NCBI GenBank assembly: GCA_023406985.1
Contig: JAEXTK010000291.1
Coordinates: 1-38,731 of the forward strand
DNA: 38,731 bases
Direction: 5' to 3'
Source: Spirochaetota bacterium
GTDB taxonomy: Bacteria > Spirochaetota > Spirochaetia > Treponematales > Breznakiellaceae
Shown one piece after another: positions 23,520-31,385 of the stretch; the stretch's first letter is position 1, and each line of letters begins with the position of its first letter. The position numbers and the translations under genes were made by a program. The notes under the pieces were generated by a model that was not told the origin of the DNA, did not search any database, and saw only the letters and a program-made list of their open reading frames with translations.

Positions 23520-24996
23520 CCGTGGCGTATTCCAGGATGAGTTCCTGGGTGGCCACCGCGCGCGGGAGGTCGCAGGCGATGCGCCCTCCCGCCAGGACGA
23601 GGACGCGGTTGCACATGCCGAGGATCTCCTCTATATCGGAAGAAATGAGGATCACGGAGGCTCCCTTGGCGATGAGGTCCGCGATGGCGTTGTAGATGTC
23701 CACCTTGGACGCCACGTCGATGCCGCGGGTCGGTTCGTCCAGGATGTAGATGCGCGACCGCCGCGCGAGCCAGCGCGCCACCGCCACCTTCTGTTGGTTG
23801 CCGCCCGAATATTGGTCGGGCCGGTCCCCCGGCCTGCCCGGCCTGAGCCCCAGGCGATCCGAATAGTCCTTGACCAGGTTGTGCATGAAAGACGAGTCGA
23901 GGCCGGTAAGCCCCTTGAAACGCCTGAGGGAAGCGACCGTCACGTTGAGCACCAGATCCTGGCGATGGAGTATCGCGTTCTCGCTCCGGTCTTCCGGCAC
24001 GAGCGCGATACCGCGGTCGAGCGCCTCCGAGGGATCCCGGAAGCGGACGGGCGCGCCGTCGAGCAGGATCTCTCCGCCCGACGGTTCCACGGCGCCGAAC
24101 AGGCATTGGGCGAGCCGCGTACGCCCCGAGCCCATGAGGCCGGTAACGCCCAGGAGTTCGCCTTTGCGCATGGAGAAACTGACGTCCTGGAGCACGGGCG
24201 CGCTCTGCAGGCTCTTCACCTCCAGGACCGGCTTCCCCCGCTTACGCTCAAGCCGGGGATACCGCTCGGTCTGGATGCGTCCCATCATCATCCGGACGAG
24301 GGATTCACGATCGAGGGCCCCCACTTCGCGGGTATCGAGCACCCGCCCCTGTCGTATCACGGAAACCCTGTCGCCTACTTTCAGGATCTCGTCCATGCGA
24401 TGGGAAACATAGAAGACTCCGACCCCTTGGGCCTTGAGGCGGCGTACGATGGAAAAGAGTATTTCGCGTTCGGGTTCGGCCATGGCGGCCGTCGGCTCAT
24501 CGAAGGCGACCACCTTCCACGTGCCGACGCAGGCCTTGGCGGCCTCCAGCAGTTGCCGTTGCGCGTAGCCGAGGGTGGAGACGCGCATGCCGGGGTCGAT
24601 CCGTATGCCGAGTTCCGCGAGAAGCCGGTGCGCGTCGGCCTTGAGGCGGAAGATGTCCAATCCGCCCAAGAGCCCCCGCGGCAAGAGGTCGAAGTAGAGA
24701 TTCTCCGCGATCGAGAGGTTCTCGAAGAGCATCGGTTCCTGGGGTTGGTACATGACGCCGTGGGCTTTCGCGTCCGCGATATCGGCGAAGGCGCAGGCGA
24801 GCCCCTCGAGCGCGACCATTCCTTCGTCGGGGGCGTAGAGTCCGCCGAGCAGCTTCATGATGGCCGATTTGCCGGAACCGTTTTCTCCGACCACCACGTG
24901 CACTTCCCCCGGCCGGAGGTCGAGGTTCACGTCCTCCAGCGCGAAACCGTCGCTGAAGCTCTTGCATATGCCCGAAAGCTCCAGAAGGGCGCGCAT
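23509..24996 (-). CDS. Orphan sugar ABC transporter ATP-binding protein (RbsA/MglA type, two NBDs)
   Basis: A 495-residue duplicated ATPase of the carbohydrate CUT2 type. NBD1 has Walker A GENGSGKSA, Q-loop MYQPQEP, an atypical signature (LGYAQRQLLEAAKA) and VVAFDEPTAA. NBD2 has the degenerate P-loop GLMGSGRTRLA usual for this family, signature YSGGNQQKVAVARWLA and YILDEPTRGID. The start ATG 24996 is 4 nt after the deoR stop; a longer frame exists but overlaps deoR. No permease or binding protein is in this unit, while the divergent operon has its own ATPase. Its partner could be encoded elsewhere, or it could share the neighbouring permease. Confidence 0.92.
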   Translation of the reverse strand: MRALLELSGICKSFSDGFALEDVNLDLRPGEVHVVVGENGSGKSAIMKLLGGLYAPDEGMVALEGLACAFADIADAKAHGVMYQPQEPMLFENLSIAENLYFDLLPRGLLGGLDIFRLKADAHRLLAELGIRIDPGMRVSTLGYAQRQLLEAAKACVGTWKVVAFDEPTAAMAEPEREILFSIVRRLKAQGVGVFYVSHRMDEILKVGDRVSVIRQGRVLDTREVGALDRESLVRMMMGRIQTERYPRLERKRGKPVLEVKSLQSAPVLQDVSFSMRKGELLGVTGLMGSGRTRLAQCLFGAVEPSGGEILLDGAPVRFRDPSEALDRGIALVPEDRSENAILHRQDLVLNVTVASLRRFKGLTGLDSSFMHNLVKDYSDRLGLRPGRPGDRPDQYSGGNQQKVAVARWLARRSRIYILDEPTRGIDVASKVDIYNAIADLIAKGASVILISSDIEEILGMCNRVLVLAGGRIACDLPRAVATQELILEYATAEA

Positions 24997-25000
24997 CGAT

Positions 25001-25786
25001 CTACACCATCCCCTCGAAGACGTCGACGGCCGTGAAGAGCCGCACGTTGGCGCGGAAGAGGCGCCGTTTAGCTTCATCCGTAAGGGTCCGATCGGTCACC
25101 ACCGTATCGGCGGGGGCGACGGAGCCGAAGCGAAAGAAGGCGTTGCGGGAGAAGCTCTCCGCGAGGCAGAGGATCACGAACTCGCGCGTGCGCTGTCGGG
25201 CCTCGCGGATAAGGGCCGCCTTCTGCTGGGTGGACGCGGAAAGCTCAAGGCCGTCGCCGAAGCCGTCCAGTTCCGCAAAAAAGCGATCGACGTGGAAATG
25301 CTGGAGGTCGTCGAGCGCGAGGGCGCCGTACACCGCCAATTCGTCGGGGTCCAAGTCGCCGCCGAGCAAAACGGTACGGTTATCGGGTTGGGTCGCGATC
25401 TCCTTCGCGACCATGATATCGTTCGTGAGCACGGTTACGCCGCGGCGATCCGCGAGCGAACGGGCCAGGGAACGGGGGAGCCGACCGCCCGAAAGCATCA
25501 CCGTGTCCCCGTCCGCCACGAGCCGAGCGGCGACTTTCCCAACCTCTTCCGCCAACGCGGAAGAAGCGTCCGAAGACGCGGGAATATCCGCCGTCCCGTC
25601 GTCCCGCTCCGAGAGGACCGCCCCGCCGTGCGTCCTGACCAGGAAGCCGTCATGCTCGAGCTTTTCGAGGTCCCTTCGGACGGTCACCTCCGATACGCCG
25701 AGGAGTCCGCTGAGCGCATGCACTTCCGCTTGTTTATGCTCTTCAAGGTACTTGCGAATGAGGCGAAAACGCTCCAGGGCGAACAT
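25001..25786 (-). CDS. DeoR-family transcriptional regulator
   Basis: A 261-residue regulator with the N-terminal DeoR winged helix (ERFRLIRKYLEEHKQAEVHA, then GVSEVTVRRDLEKLEHDGFLVRTHGGAV) and a C-terminal sugar-phosphate sensing domain (DGDTVMLSGG, VLTNDIMVAKEI, LLGGDLD, VVTDRTLTDEAKRRLF). The frame continues upstream, but ATG 25786 has a GGAGGA site 7 nt upstream and fits the family start. It is co-transcribed with the orphan ATPase and divergent from the chvE-type operon. It probably controls both units through the shared intergenic region. Confidence 0.95.
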   Translation of the reverse strand: MFALERFRLIRKYLEEHKQAEVHALSGLLGVSEVTVRRDLEKLEHDGFLVRTHGGAVLSERDDGTADIPASSDASSALAEEVGKVAARLVADGDTVMLSGGRLPRSLARSLADRRGVTVLTNDIMVAKEIATQPDNRTVLLGGDLDPDELAVYGALALDDLQHFHVDRFFAELDGFGDGLELSASTQQKAALIREARQRTREFVILCLAESFSRNAFFRFGSVAPADTVVTDRTLTDEAKRRLFRANVRLFTAVDVFEGMV

Positions 25787-25813
25787 GCCGCTTTCCTCCG
25801 TTGCAACTGTGCC

Positions 25814-25843
25814 ACTATAGCCCTCAATTCTGAAATCACGCAA
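25814..25843 (-). promoter_or_regulatory. deoR promoter
   Basis: Minus-strand TTGCGT (25843-25838, 3/6), an 18-nt spacer and TATAGT (25819-25814, 5/6). It predicts a leader of about 20 nt containing the GGAGGA site. Confidence 0.6.
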
Positions 25844-25844
25844 C

Positions 25845-25863
25845 CGAAGATTTTTGATCTTCG
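25845..25863. promoter_or_regulatory. Perfect inverted repeat, candidate DeoR operator
   Basis: CGAAGAT-TTTTG-ATCTTCG, directly upstream of the deoR -35 box. Further CGAA/TTCG cores follow in the same gap at 25872, 25889, 25938, 25948 and 25997. DeoR-family operators often contain TTCG/CGAA half-sites. Confidence 0.5.
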
Positions 25864-25908
25864 TATGTGATCGAAAACCATGAAAGTGTTCGTACACGCA
25901 GAAAAAAA

Positions 25909-25938
25909 TTGACAGAATGAAAGAAGCAGGGTTACCAT
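25909..25938 (+). promoter_or_regulatory. Promoter of the chvE-type sugar transport operon
   Basis: Perfect TTGACA (25909-25914) after an A-run, an 18-nt spacer and TACCAT (25933-25938, 4/6). The leader would be about 88 nt. TTCG cores overlap and follow the -10 box, where a repressor would block initiation. Confidence 0.6.
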
Positions 25939-26032
25939 TCGCTCACATTCGTAAGCGATCGATTGATGCGTTTGAGCGTTCCTGCTCAGATGTGCGTTCG
26001 ACGCGGAAGTAATCGCACTAAAGGAGAAGAGC

Positions 26033-27112
26033 ATGAATCGGACCATGAAGCTTTTCGCGCTCGCCCTGATCGCCGCGCTCGTGGCCTCCCCCACGTTCGC
26101 CCAGAAAAAGGGTAAGGCCGGAGTAGTCGGCATCGCCATGCCGACCCAGTCGTCCGCTCGGTGGATCGCCGACGGCGGTAACATGAAGAAGATCCTGGAA
26201 GAGCGCGGCTATAAGGTCGACCTCCAATACGCCGAGGACGACATCCCCGCCCAGGTGTCGCAGGTCGAGAACATGATCACCAAGGGCGCCGACGTCCTCG
26301 TGATCGCCGCCATCGACGGCGCGGCGCTCTTCAACGTCCTTGAGATGGCGCACAAGGCGAAGGTGAAGATCATTTCCTATGACCGCCTCATCGTGAACAG
26401 CCCCTGGGTCGACTACTACGCCACCTTCGACAACTTCAAAGTCGGCGTTCTCCAGGGCGGGTACATCGTCAAGGCCCTCGGCCTCGACAAGGGAAAGAAG
26501 GGCCCCTTCAATATCGAGCTCTTCGCGGGTTCTCCCGACGACACCAACGCCGGCTACTTCTTCAACGGCGCCATGTCCACGCTCGATCCCTACATTAAGT
26601 CCGGCGTGCTCAAGGTCCGCTCCGGTCAGACCGACTTCGCCAAGGTCGCTACCCTCCGCTGGTCGGGCGAAGTGGCCCAGAAGCGCATGGACGACATCCT
26701 GACCTCCAAGTACACCGATGCCAGGGTCGACGCGGTCCTCTCCCCCTATGACGGCCTCTCCATCGGTATCCTCTCCGCCCTCAAGTCCGTCGGCTACGGT
26801 ACCGCCGGCAAGCCCATGCCCATCGTGACCGGTCAGGACGCGGAGATCCCCTCCGTGAAGTCCATCCTCGCCGGCGAGCAGACCTCCACCGTTTTCAAGG
26901 ATACCCGCACCCTCGCCAAGCGCGCCGCCGACATGGTCGACTCCGTGCTCAAGGGCACCCCCGCCGAGATCAACGACACCAAGACCTACAACAACGGCGT
27001 TAAGATCGTCCCGTCCTATCTCTGCGACCCCATCAGCGTCGACAAGACCAACATCAAGGCCGCCTTGGTCGACATCGGTTACTACACCGCCGATCAGATC
27101 GGTCTCAAGTGA
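26033..27112 (+). CDS. Periplasmic sugar-binding protein, ChvE/XylF type
   Basis: Binds a sugar in the periplasm and delivers it to the downstream permease. The 359-residue precursor has a Sec signal peptide (MNRTMKLFALALIAALVASP, then TFAQ) with no lipobox, so it should be soluble. Type I periplasmic fold blocks include GIAMPTQSSARWIADG, ITKGADVLVIAAIDGAAL, KIISYDRLI, IELFAGSPDDTNA, VDAVLSPYDGLSIG and PIVTGQDAE. These resemble ChvE-type multiple-sugar binders; the actual sugar cannot be read from sequence. The AAAGGAG site lies 6 nt before ATG. It is the first gene of the operon, followed by two strong hairpins. Confidence 0.93.
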   Translation: MNRTMKLFALALIAALVASPTFAQKKGKAGVVGIAMPTQSSARWIADGGNMKKILEERGYKVDLQYAEDDIPAQVSQVENMITKGADVLVIAAIDGAALFNVLEMAHKAKVKIISYDRLIVNSPWVDYYATFDNFKVGVLQGGYIVKALGLDKGKKGPFNIELFAGSPDDTNAGYFFNGAMSTLDPYIKSGVLKVRSGQTDFAKVATLRWSGEVAQKRMDDILTSKYTDARVDAVLSPYDGLSIGILSALKSVGYGTAGKPMPIVTGQDAEIPSVKSILAGEQTSTVFKDTRTLAKRAADMVDSVLKGTPAEINDTKTYNNGVKIVPSYLCDPISVDKTNIKAALVDIGYYTADQIGLK

Positions 27113-27118
27113 TCTCCG

Positions 27119-27144
27119 GGACCGCCCGCTCATGCGGGCGGTCC
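27119..27144 (+). terminator. Intercistronic hairpin after the binding-protein gene
   Basis: A perfect 11-bp stem GGACCGCCCGC-TCAT-GCGGGCGGTCC immediately after the stop codon, with no T-tract. It is placed to stabilise the upstream message and to reduce read-through into the ATPase gene. Confidence 0.6.
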
Positions 27145-27166
27145 ATGTCCGCGGATGCGGGCTTCC

Positions 27167-27206
27167 CGAAACATCCACGGGCCGGATGCGGCCCGCGGAT
27201 GTTTCG
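27167..27206 (+). other. Second, longer intercistronic hairpin
   Basis: CGAAACATCC and GGATGTTTCG enclose a nested CGGGCC-GGATGC-GGCCCG stem, giving a stem of about 16 bp with one mismatch. It lies about 60 nt before the ATPase start. Confidence 0.55.
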
Positions 27207-27267
27207 TCCGGCGGGCCTTTCCGGGTCGTTCGGACGAGCGCATTCAACATAAGGCAAGGCTAAGCAA

Positions 27268-28809
27268 ATGTCGGACACAATCCTGGAAATGAAGAACATC
27301 ACGAAGACCTTCACCGGGGTGAAGGCCCTCGACGATGTCAGTATGAAGGTGACCCGGGACGAGATCCACGCCCTCGTGGGCGAGAACGGCGCCGGTAAAT
27401 CCACCTTGATGAAGATATTGAGCGGGGTCTACCCGCACTCTTCCTATTCCGGTTCCATCACGTACGAAGGCGCCGAGTGCACCTTCAACAGCATCTCCGA
27501 CAGCGAGGCGCTGGGGATCGTCATCATCCACCAGGAACTCGCTCTCATTCCCTACCTGTCGATAGCCGAGAACATCTTCCTCGGCAACGAGCGCGCCAAG
27601 GGCGGCGTCATCGACTGGCACGAGACGACCTCCGCCGCCGGAGAGCTCCTCGCCAAGGTGGGCCTCTTCGACAATCCGAATATCCTGATCACCGATATAG
27701 GCGTGGGTAAGCAGCAGCTCGTGGAGATCGCCAAGGCCCTCGCGAAAAAGGTCAAGCTCCTCATCCTGGACGAGCCTACCGCCGCCCTCAACGACGAGGA
27801 GTCGAGCAAACTCCTCGGCATCCTCCTCGACTTGAAAAAGCAAGGCGTCACTTCCATATTGATCTCCCATAAACTTGAGGAAATCGCCAAGGTTTCCGAT
27901 TCGATCACGGTCATCCGCGACGGAAAGGTCATCGAAACCCTGGAAAATGAAGCGCACCGCATAGACCAGGACCGCATCATCAAGAGCATGGTCGGCCGCG
28001 AACTCGTCGACCGCTACCCGAAGCGCGAAGCCAGGATCGGCGAGATCGCCTTCAAGGTTGAAAATTGGAACGTGTTCGATCCTCAATTCGAGGACCGCAA
28101 GATCATCAACAACGTCTCGCTGTTCGCGAGGCGAGGCGAGGTGGTCGGGCTCGCGGGACTCATGGGCGCCGGGCGCACCGAACTCGCGATGAGCCTCTTC
28201 GGCCGTTCCTACGGAAAGCACCATTCCGGCCGCATTTTCAAGGACGGGGTGGAGGTCGAGCTGCATTCCGTGAGCGATTCGATCGATCACGGCATCGCCT
28301 ATCTCACCGAAGACCGCAAGAACTACGGCCTCGTCTTAATTGAGGACATAAAGTCCAACATGTCGCTCGCGAGCCTGCAGAAGGTGAGCAAGGGGCAGGT
28401 GATCAACCGAGGATTAGAATACCAAGCCGTCACGGGACTGCAGCAGCAGATGAAGATCCGCTGCACCGGCATCGACCAAGTCGTCGAGAGCCTCTCGGGC
28501 GGCAACCAGCAGAAGGTCATCCTCTCCAAGTGGATCATGGCCGAGCCGGACATCCTCATCCTGGACGAACCGACACGGGGTATCGACGTCGGCGCCAAGT
28601 ACGAGATCTATACGATCATTAATCGACTTGCCTTGGAAGGCAAGACGATCATAATGATCTCATCCGAGATGCCCGAACTCCTCGGAATGTGCGACAGGAT
28701 TTACGTCGTGACGGAAGGCGAGATCTCCGGCGAACTCGATCGCGAGCACGCCACGCAGGAGAGCATCATGAGCTGCATTATGAATCATAAACGAGGAGCG
28801 AAGGTATGA
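27268..28809 (+). CDS. Sugar ABC transporter ATP-binding protein, GguA/MmsA/XylG type
   Basis: A 513-residue ATPase with two nucleotide-binding domains, energising sugar import. NBD1: GENGAGKSTLMK, VIIHQELALIP, signature IGVGKQQLVEIAKAL, LLILDEPTAAL. NBD2: the usual degenerate P-loop GLMGAGRTELA, signature LSGGNQQKVILSKWI, LILDEPTRGIDVG. An insertion after NBD1 (DRYPKREARIGE, NVFDPQFEDRKI) is typical of the xylose/multiple-sugar branch. The ribosome site is weak (AAGG about 13 nt upstream), consistent with lower expression than the binding protein. It overlaps the permease start by 4 nt. Confidence 0.95.
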   Translation: MSDTILEMKNITKTFTGVKALDDVSMKVTRDEIHALVGENGAGKSTLMKILSGVYPHSSYSGSITYEGAECTFNSISDSEALGIVIIHQELALIPYLSIAENIFLGNERAKGGVIDWHETTSAAGELLAKVGLFDNPNILITDIGVGKQQLVEIAKALAKKVKLLILDEPTAALNDEESSKLLGILLDLKKQGVTSILISHKLEEIAKVSDSITVIRDGKVIETLENEAHRIDQDRIIKSMVGRELVDRYPKREARIGEIAFKVENWNVFDPQFEDRKIINNVSLFARRGEVVGLAGLMGAGRTELAMSLFGRSYGKHHSGRIFKDGVEVELHSVSDSIDHGIAYLTEDRKNYGLVLIEDIKSNMSLASLQKVSKGQVINRGLEYQAVTGLQQQMKIRCTGIDQVVESLSGGNQQKVILSKWIMAEPDILILDEPTRGIDVGAKYEIYTIINRLALEGKTIIMISSEMPELLGMCDRIYVVTEGEISGELDREHATQESIMSCIMNHKRGAKV

Positions 28810-29978
28810 GCACGGTCGGAAGACTCTTCAAGAGCAATATTCGACAATACGGCATGGTAATCGCCCTCGCGGCGATCATGCTATTTTTCCAGGTGATCAC
28901 CGGCGGGATCATGTTCAAGCCGATGAACATCACGAACCTGGTCCTGCAGAACAGCTACGTCATGATCCTCGCCATCGGCATGCTGCTCGTCATCGTCACC
29001 GGCGGCATCGACCTTTCCGTCGGCTCGGTCGTCGCCTTCGTCGGCGCCGTCTCGGCCGTGTTCATGGTCGATTACGGGATGCCGGTCCTGCCCGCCATGG
29101 TGATCGGCATCCTGATCGGGGCGGTCGCCGGCGCCTTCCAGGGCTACTTCATCGCCTTCCTCAGGATACCCGCCTTCATCGTCACGCTCGCCGGGCAGCT
29201 CATCTTCCGCGGCCTCACGATGACCATGCTGCAGGCCCAGACCAAGGCTCCCTTCGCGAAATCCTTCCAGGCGCTCGCCGCGGGCTATCTCCCCTGGATG
29301 GAGGTCCGCTGGGGCGAACTCAACCTCATCGCGCTTTCTTCGGGCATCCTCGCGTCCATCGTGCTGGCCGTCGTGGTCCTGCATTCGCGCAAGACCAAGC
29401 TGAAATACCACTTCGAGGTTCTTCCGCTCTGGGTGGACGTCCTCAAGATCGCGGTCATCGTGCTCGGCATCAACCTCCTCACCTATAAATTCGCCGGCTA
29501 CAACGGATTGCCCATCATCCTCATCATCCTGGTGGCGCTCATCCTCATCTACACCTTCATCACCCAGCGCACGATAGCCGGACGCCATATCTACGCCCTC
29601 GGCGGCAACGAGAAGGCCGCGCGGCTTTCGGGCGTCAAGACCAACCGGGTGATTTTCTGGTGCTACGTGAACATGGGCGTGCTCGCGGCGGTCGCGGGCT
29701 TGGTGGTCGCCGGCCGCCTCAACGCCGCGACCCCCAAGGCGGGCAACGGCTTCGAGCTCGACGCGATCGCCGCCTGCTTCATCGGCGGCGCCTCGCCCGC
29801 CGGCGGCATCGGCACCGTGATCGGGACCATCGTCGGCGGCTTCGTGATGGCGGTACTCAACAACGGCATGTCCATCATGGGCGTTCCCGTGGACCTGCAG
29901 CAGACGATCAAGGGCGTCGTCCTGCTCGGCGCCGTCTGGTTCGACGTCTATACGAAGTCGAAGAGCAGCTCGCGCTGA
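28806..29978 (+). CDS. Sugar ABC transporter permease, GguB/XylH type
   Basis: The inner-membrane channel of the sugar importer. The 390-residue protein is strongly hydrophobic with roughly ten membrane segments. It carries the CUT2 permease signatures GGIDLSVGSVVAFVGAV, FIVTLAGQLIFRGL, ALGGNEKAARLSGV and IGGASPAGGIGTVIGTIVGG, the last near the EAA-like coupling loop. Translation is coupled to the ATPase gene by an ATGA overlap. Two stem-loops and a T-tract follow it, closing the operon. Confidence 0.95.
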   Translation: MSTVGRLFKSNIRQYGMVIALAAIMLFFQVITGGIMFKPMNITNLVLQNSYVMILAIGMLLVIVTGGIDLSVGSVVAFVGAVSAVFMVDYGMPVLPAMVIGILIGAVAGAFQGYFIAFLRIPAFIVTLAGQLIFRGLTMTMLQAQTKAPFAKSFQALAAGYLPWMEVRWGELNLIALSSGILASIVLAVVVLHSRKTKLKYHFEVLPLWVDVLKIAVIVLGINLLTYKFAGYNGLPIILIILVALILIYTFITQRTIAGRHIYALGGNEKAARLSGVKTNRVIFWCYVNMGVLAAVAGLVVAGRLNAATPKAGNGFELDAIAACFIGGASPAGGIGTVIGTIVGGFVMAVLNNGMSIMGVPVDLQQTIKGVVLLGAVWFDVYTKSKSSSR

Positions 29979-29984
29979 AGACCT

Positions 29985-30014
29985 GGGGGCGGGAGCCGAA
30001 CGCTTTCCGCCCCC
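29985..30014 (+). other. GC stem after the permease gene
   Basis: GGGGGCGG (29985-29992) pairs with CCGCCCCC (30007-30014) across 14 nt, 6 nt after the permease stop. It may protect the operon 3' end before the terminator. Confidence 0.45.
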
Positions 30015-30034
30015 GCGAAAATCGCCGAATTCGT

Positions 30035-30070
30035 GGACCGCGGCCGCCTCCTGCCGCGGTCCTTTTTATT
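30035..30070 (+). terminator. Intrinsic terminator of the sugar transporter operon
   Basis: GGACCGCGG (30035-30043) and CCGCGGTCC (30054-30062) form a perfect 9-bp stem followed by TTTTTATTT. The T-tract overlaps the stop codon of the convergent aminotransferase gene. Confidence 0.85.
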
Positions 30071-31265
30071 TCTTCCGCCAGTCCGCGGCAGCCGCCACGA
30101 ACGCGGACCGGGAAGCTTCGATGACCTTCTCGTCCACGCAATAGGCGAGCCGGAACCATCCGGGGGCGCCGAAGCCGGAACCCGGAACGGCGAGGACGAG
30201 ATGGTCCTTGAGCTTCATGACGAAGGCCACGTCGTCGCTACCGCCCTTCCCTTCCGGGACTTTGCAGAAGAGGTAGAACGCGCCCTCCGGTTCCGCGTAC
30301 GCGATCCCGGCCTCGTCCAGGACGGACTTGAAGACGTCCCTGCGGCGCTCGTAGATACCCACGTCGACGCGGGCGGTCGTGAGTTCCGCGACGACGCGCT
30401 GCATGAGGGCGGGCGCGTTCACGAAGCCGAGGACCCGGGTCGCGTAGATGAGGGCGCCGACGAGCTCCTCGGCATCCTTGACCGCAGGTCCCACGGCGAT
30501 GTAGCCGATCCGCTCGCCGGGCAACGAGAGGCTCTTGGAATACGAGGTGACGAGGATCGATTCCTCGTAGGCCGAAAGGACCGGCGGGACGGACCGCCCT
30601 CCGTATACGATCTCGCGGTACGGCTCATCGGCGATGAGGTAGGGATACCGACCGGTTTTCGCGCCGTGCGCGCGGAGGGCATCGGCCAGCGCCGCGATCG
30701 TGGAAGCGGGATAGACGCGGCCGGTCGGATTGTGCGGGGAATTGATGAGGACGGCGGCCGTCTTCGGCGTGAGGGCCGCGGCGATGGAGCGGACGTCCAG
30801 GTCGAAGTCCCGAGTGGAGTCCGCGAGGACCATGCGTCCGCCGTGGTTGGAGATGTACGAGCCGTATTCCACGAAGTACGGGCGGGATACCACGACCTCG
30901 TCTCCCGGGTTGAGTATGGCCTTCAGGGTGGTGTTGAGGCCGCCGGCCGCGCCGACGCACATCACGAGGTTGTTGCCGGCGATATCGACCTGGTGATCGA
31001 GGGACGCTTTCCGGGCGAGCGCGTCGCGCACCGGGAGGAACCCGGCGTTGGCCATGTACCCGTGCGATCCGGGAGCGTCCTCGGAGGTAAGGCGGACGAG
31101 CGCGGAATGGAACGCGGGAGGAGGATCGATATCAGGATTCCCGAGGGAAAAATCGAAGACCTTGTCCGCGCCGTACTTCCGTTTGAGGATGGCACCCTCA
31201 TCGAACATCTTCCTGATCCAGGACGATTTGGATTGCGCTTCTCTAATGGCGTCGGCGATGGGCAT
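30066..31265 (-). CDS. Class I/II pyridoxal-phosphate aminotransferase (AspB-like)
   Basis: A 399-residue fold-type I aminotransferase. Visible blocks are FSLGNPDIDPPP, GYMANAGFLPVRDA, the PLP phosphate region GAAGGLNTTLKA, SPHNPTGRVYP (Asn), ADEPYREIVYGG (Asp/Tyr), SYSKSLSLPGERIGY (Schiff-base Lys) and WFRLAYCV (carboxylate-binding Arg). The family covers aspartate and related amino acids; the exact donor cannot be assigned. The start has a GGAGGA site 5 nt upstream. It is divergent from the araM-like gene. Confidence 0.94.
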   Translation of the reverse strand: MPIADAIREAQSKSSWIRKMFDEGAILKRKYGADKVFDFSLGNPDIDPPPAFHSALVRLTSEDAPGSHGYMANAGFLPVRDALARKASLDHQVDIAGNNLVMCVGAAGGLNTTLKAILNPGDEVVVSRPYFVEYGSYISNHGGRMVLADSTRDFDLDVRSIAAALTPKTAAVLINSPHNPTGRVYPASTIAALADALRAHGAKTGRYPYLIADEPYREIVYGGRSVPPVLSAYEESILVTSYSKSLSLPGERIGYIAVGPAVKDAEELVGALIYATRVLGFVNAPALMQRVVAELTTARVDVGIYERRRDVFKSVLDEAGIAYAEPEGAFYLFCKVPEGKGGSDDVAFVMKLKDHLVLAVPGSGFGAPGWFRLAYCVDEKVIEASRSAFVAAAADWRKK

Positions 31266-31349
31266 GGCGTTCCTCCGTTCATGTGGTGCGATACGATACC
31301 ATAGGCGGGGCCGGCAGGCTAAGGGGGAACTTATTTTTATCGCCGGTCG

Positions 31350-31378
31350 ATGGCAGAGGGCTGCGCTTCGTGTACAAT
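31350..31378 (+). promoter_or_regulatory. Promoter abutting the araM-like start codon (leaderless type)
   Basis: ATGGCA (31350-31355, 4/6), a 17-nt spacer and TACAAT (31373-31378, 5/6). The ATG is at 31386, 7 nt later, with no ribosome site. Confidence 0.6.
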
Positions 31379-31385
31379 GCCGCCC

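Noticed and set aside
25787..25897. Extended DeoR N-terminus from an upstream ATG
   Set aside because: It would cross the TATAGT promoter box. The GGAGGA site and the family N-terminus fit 25786.
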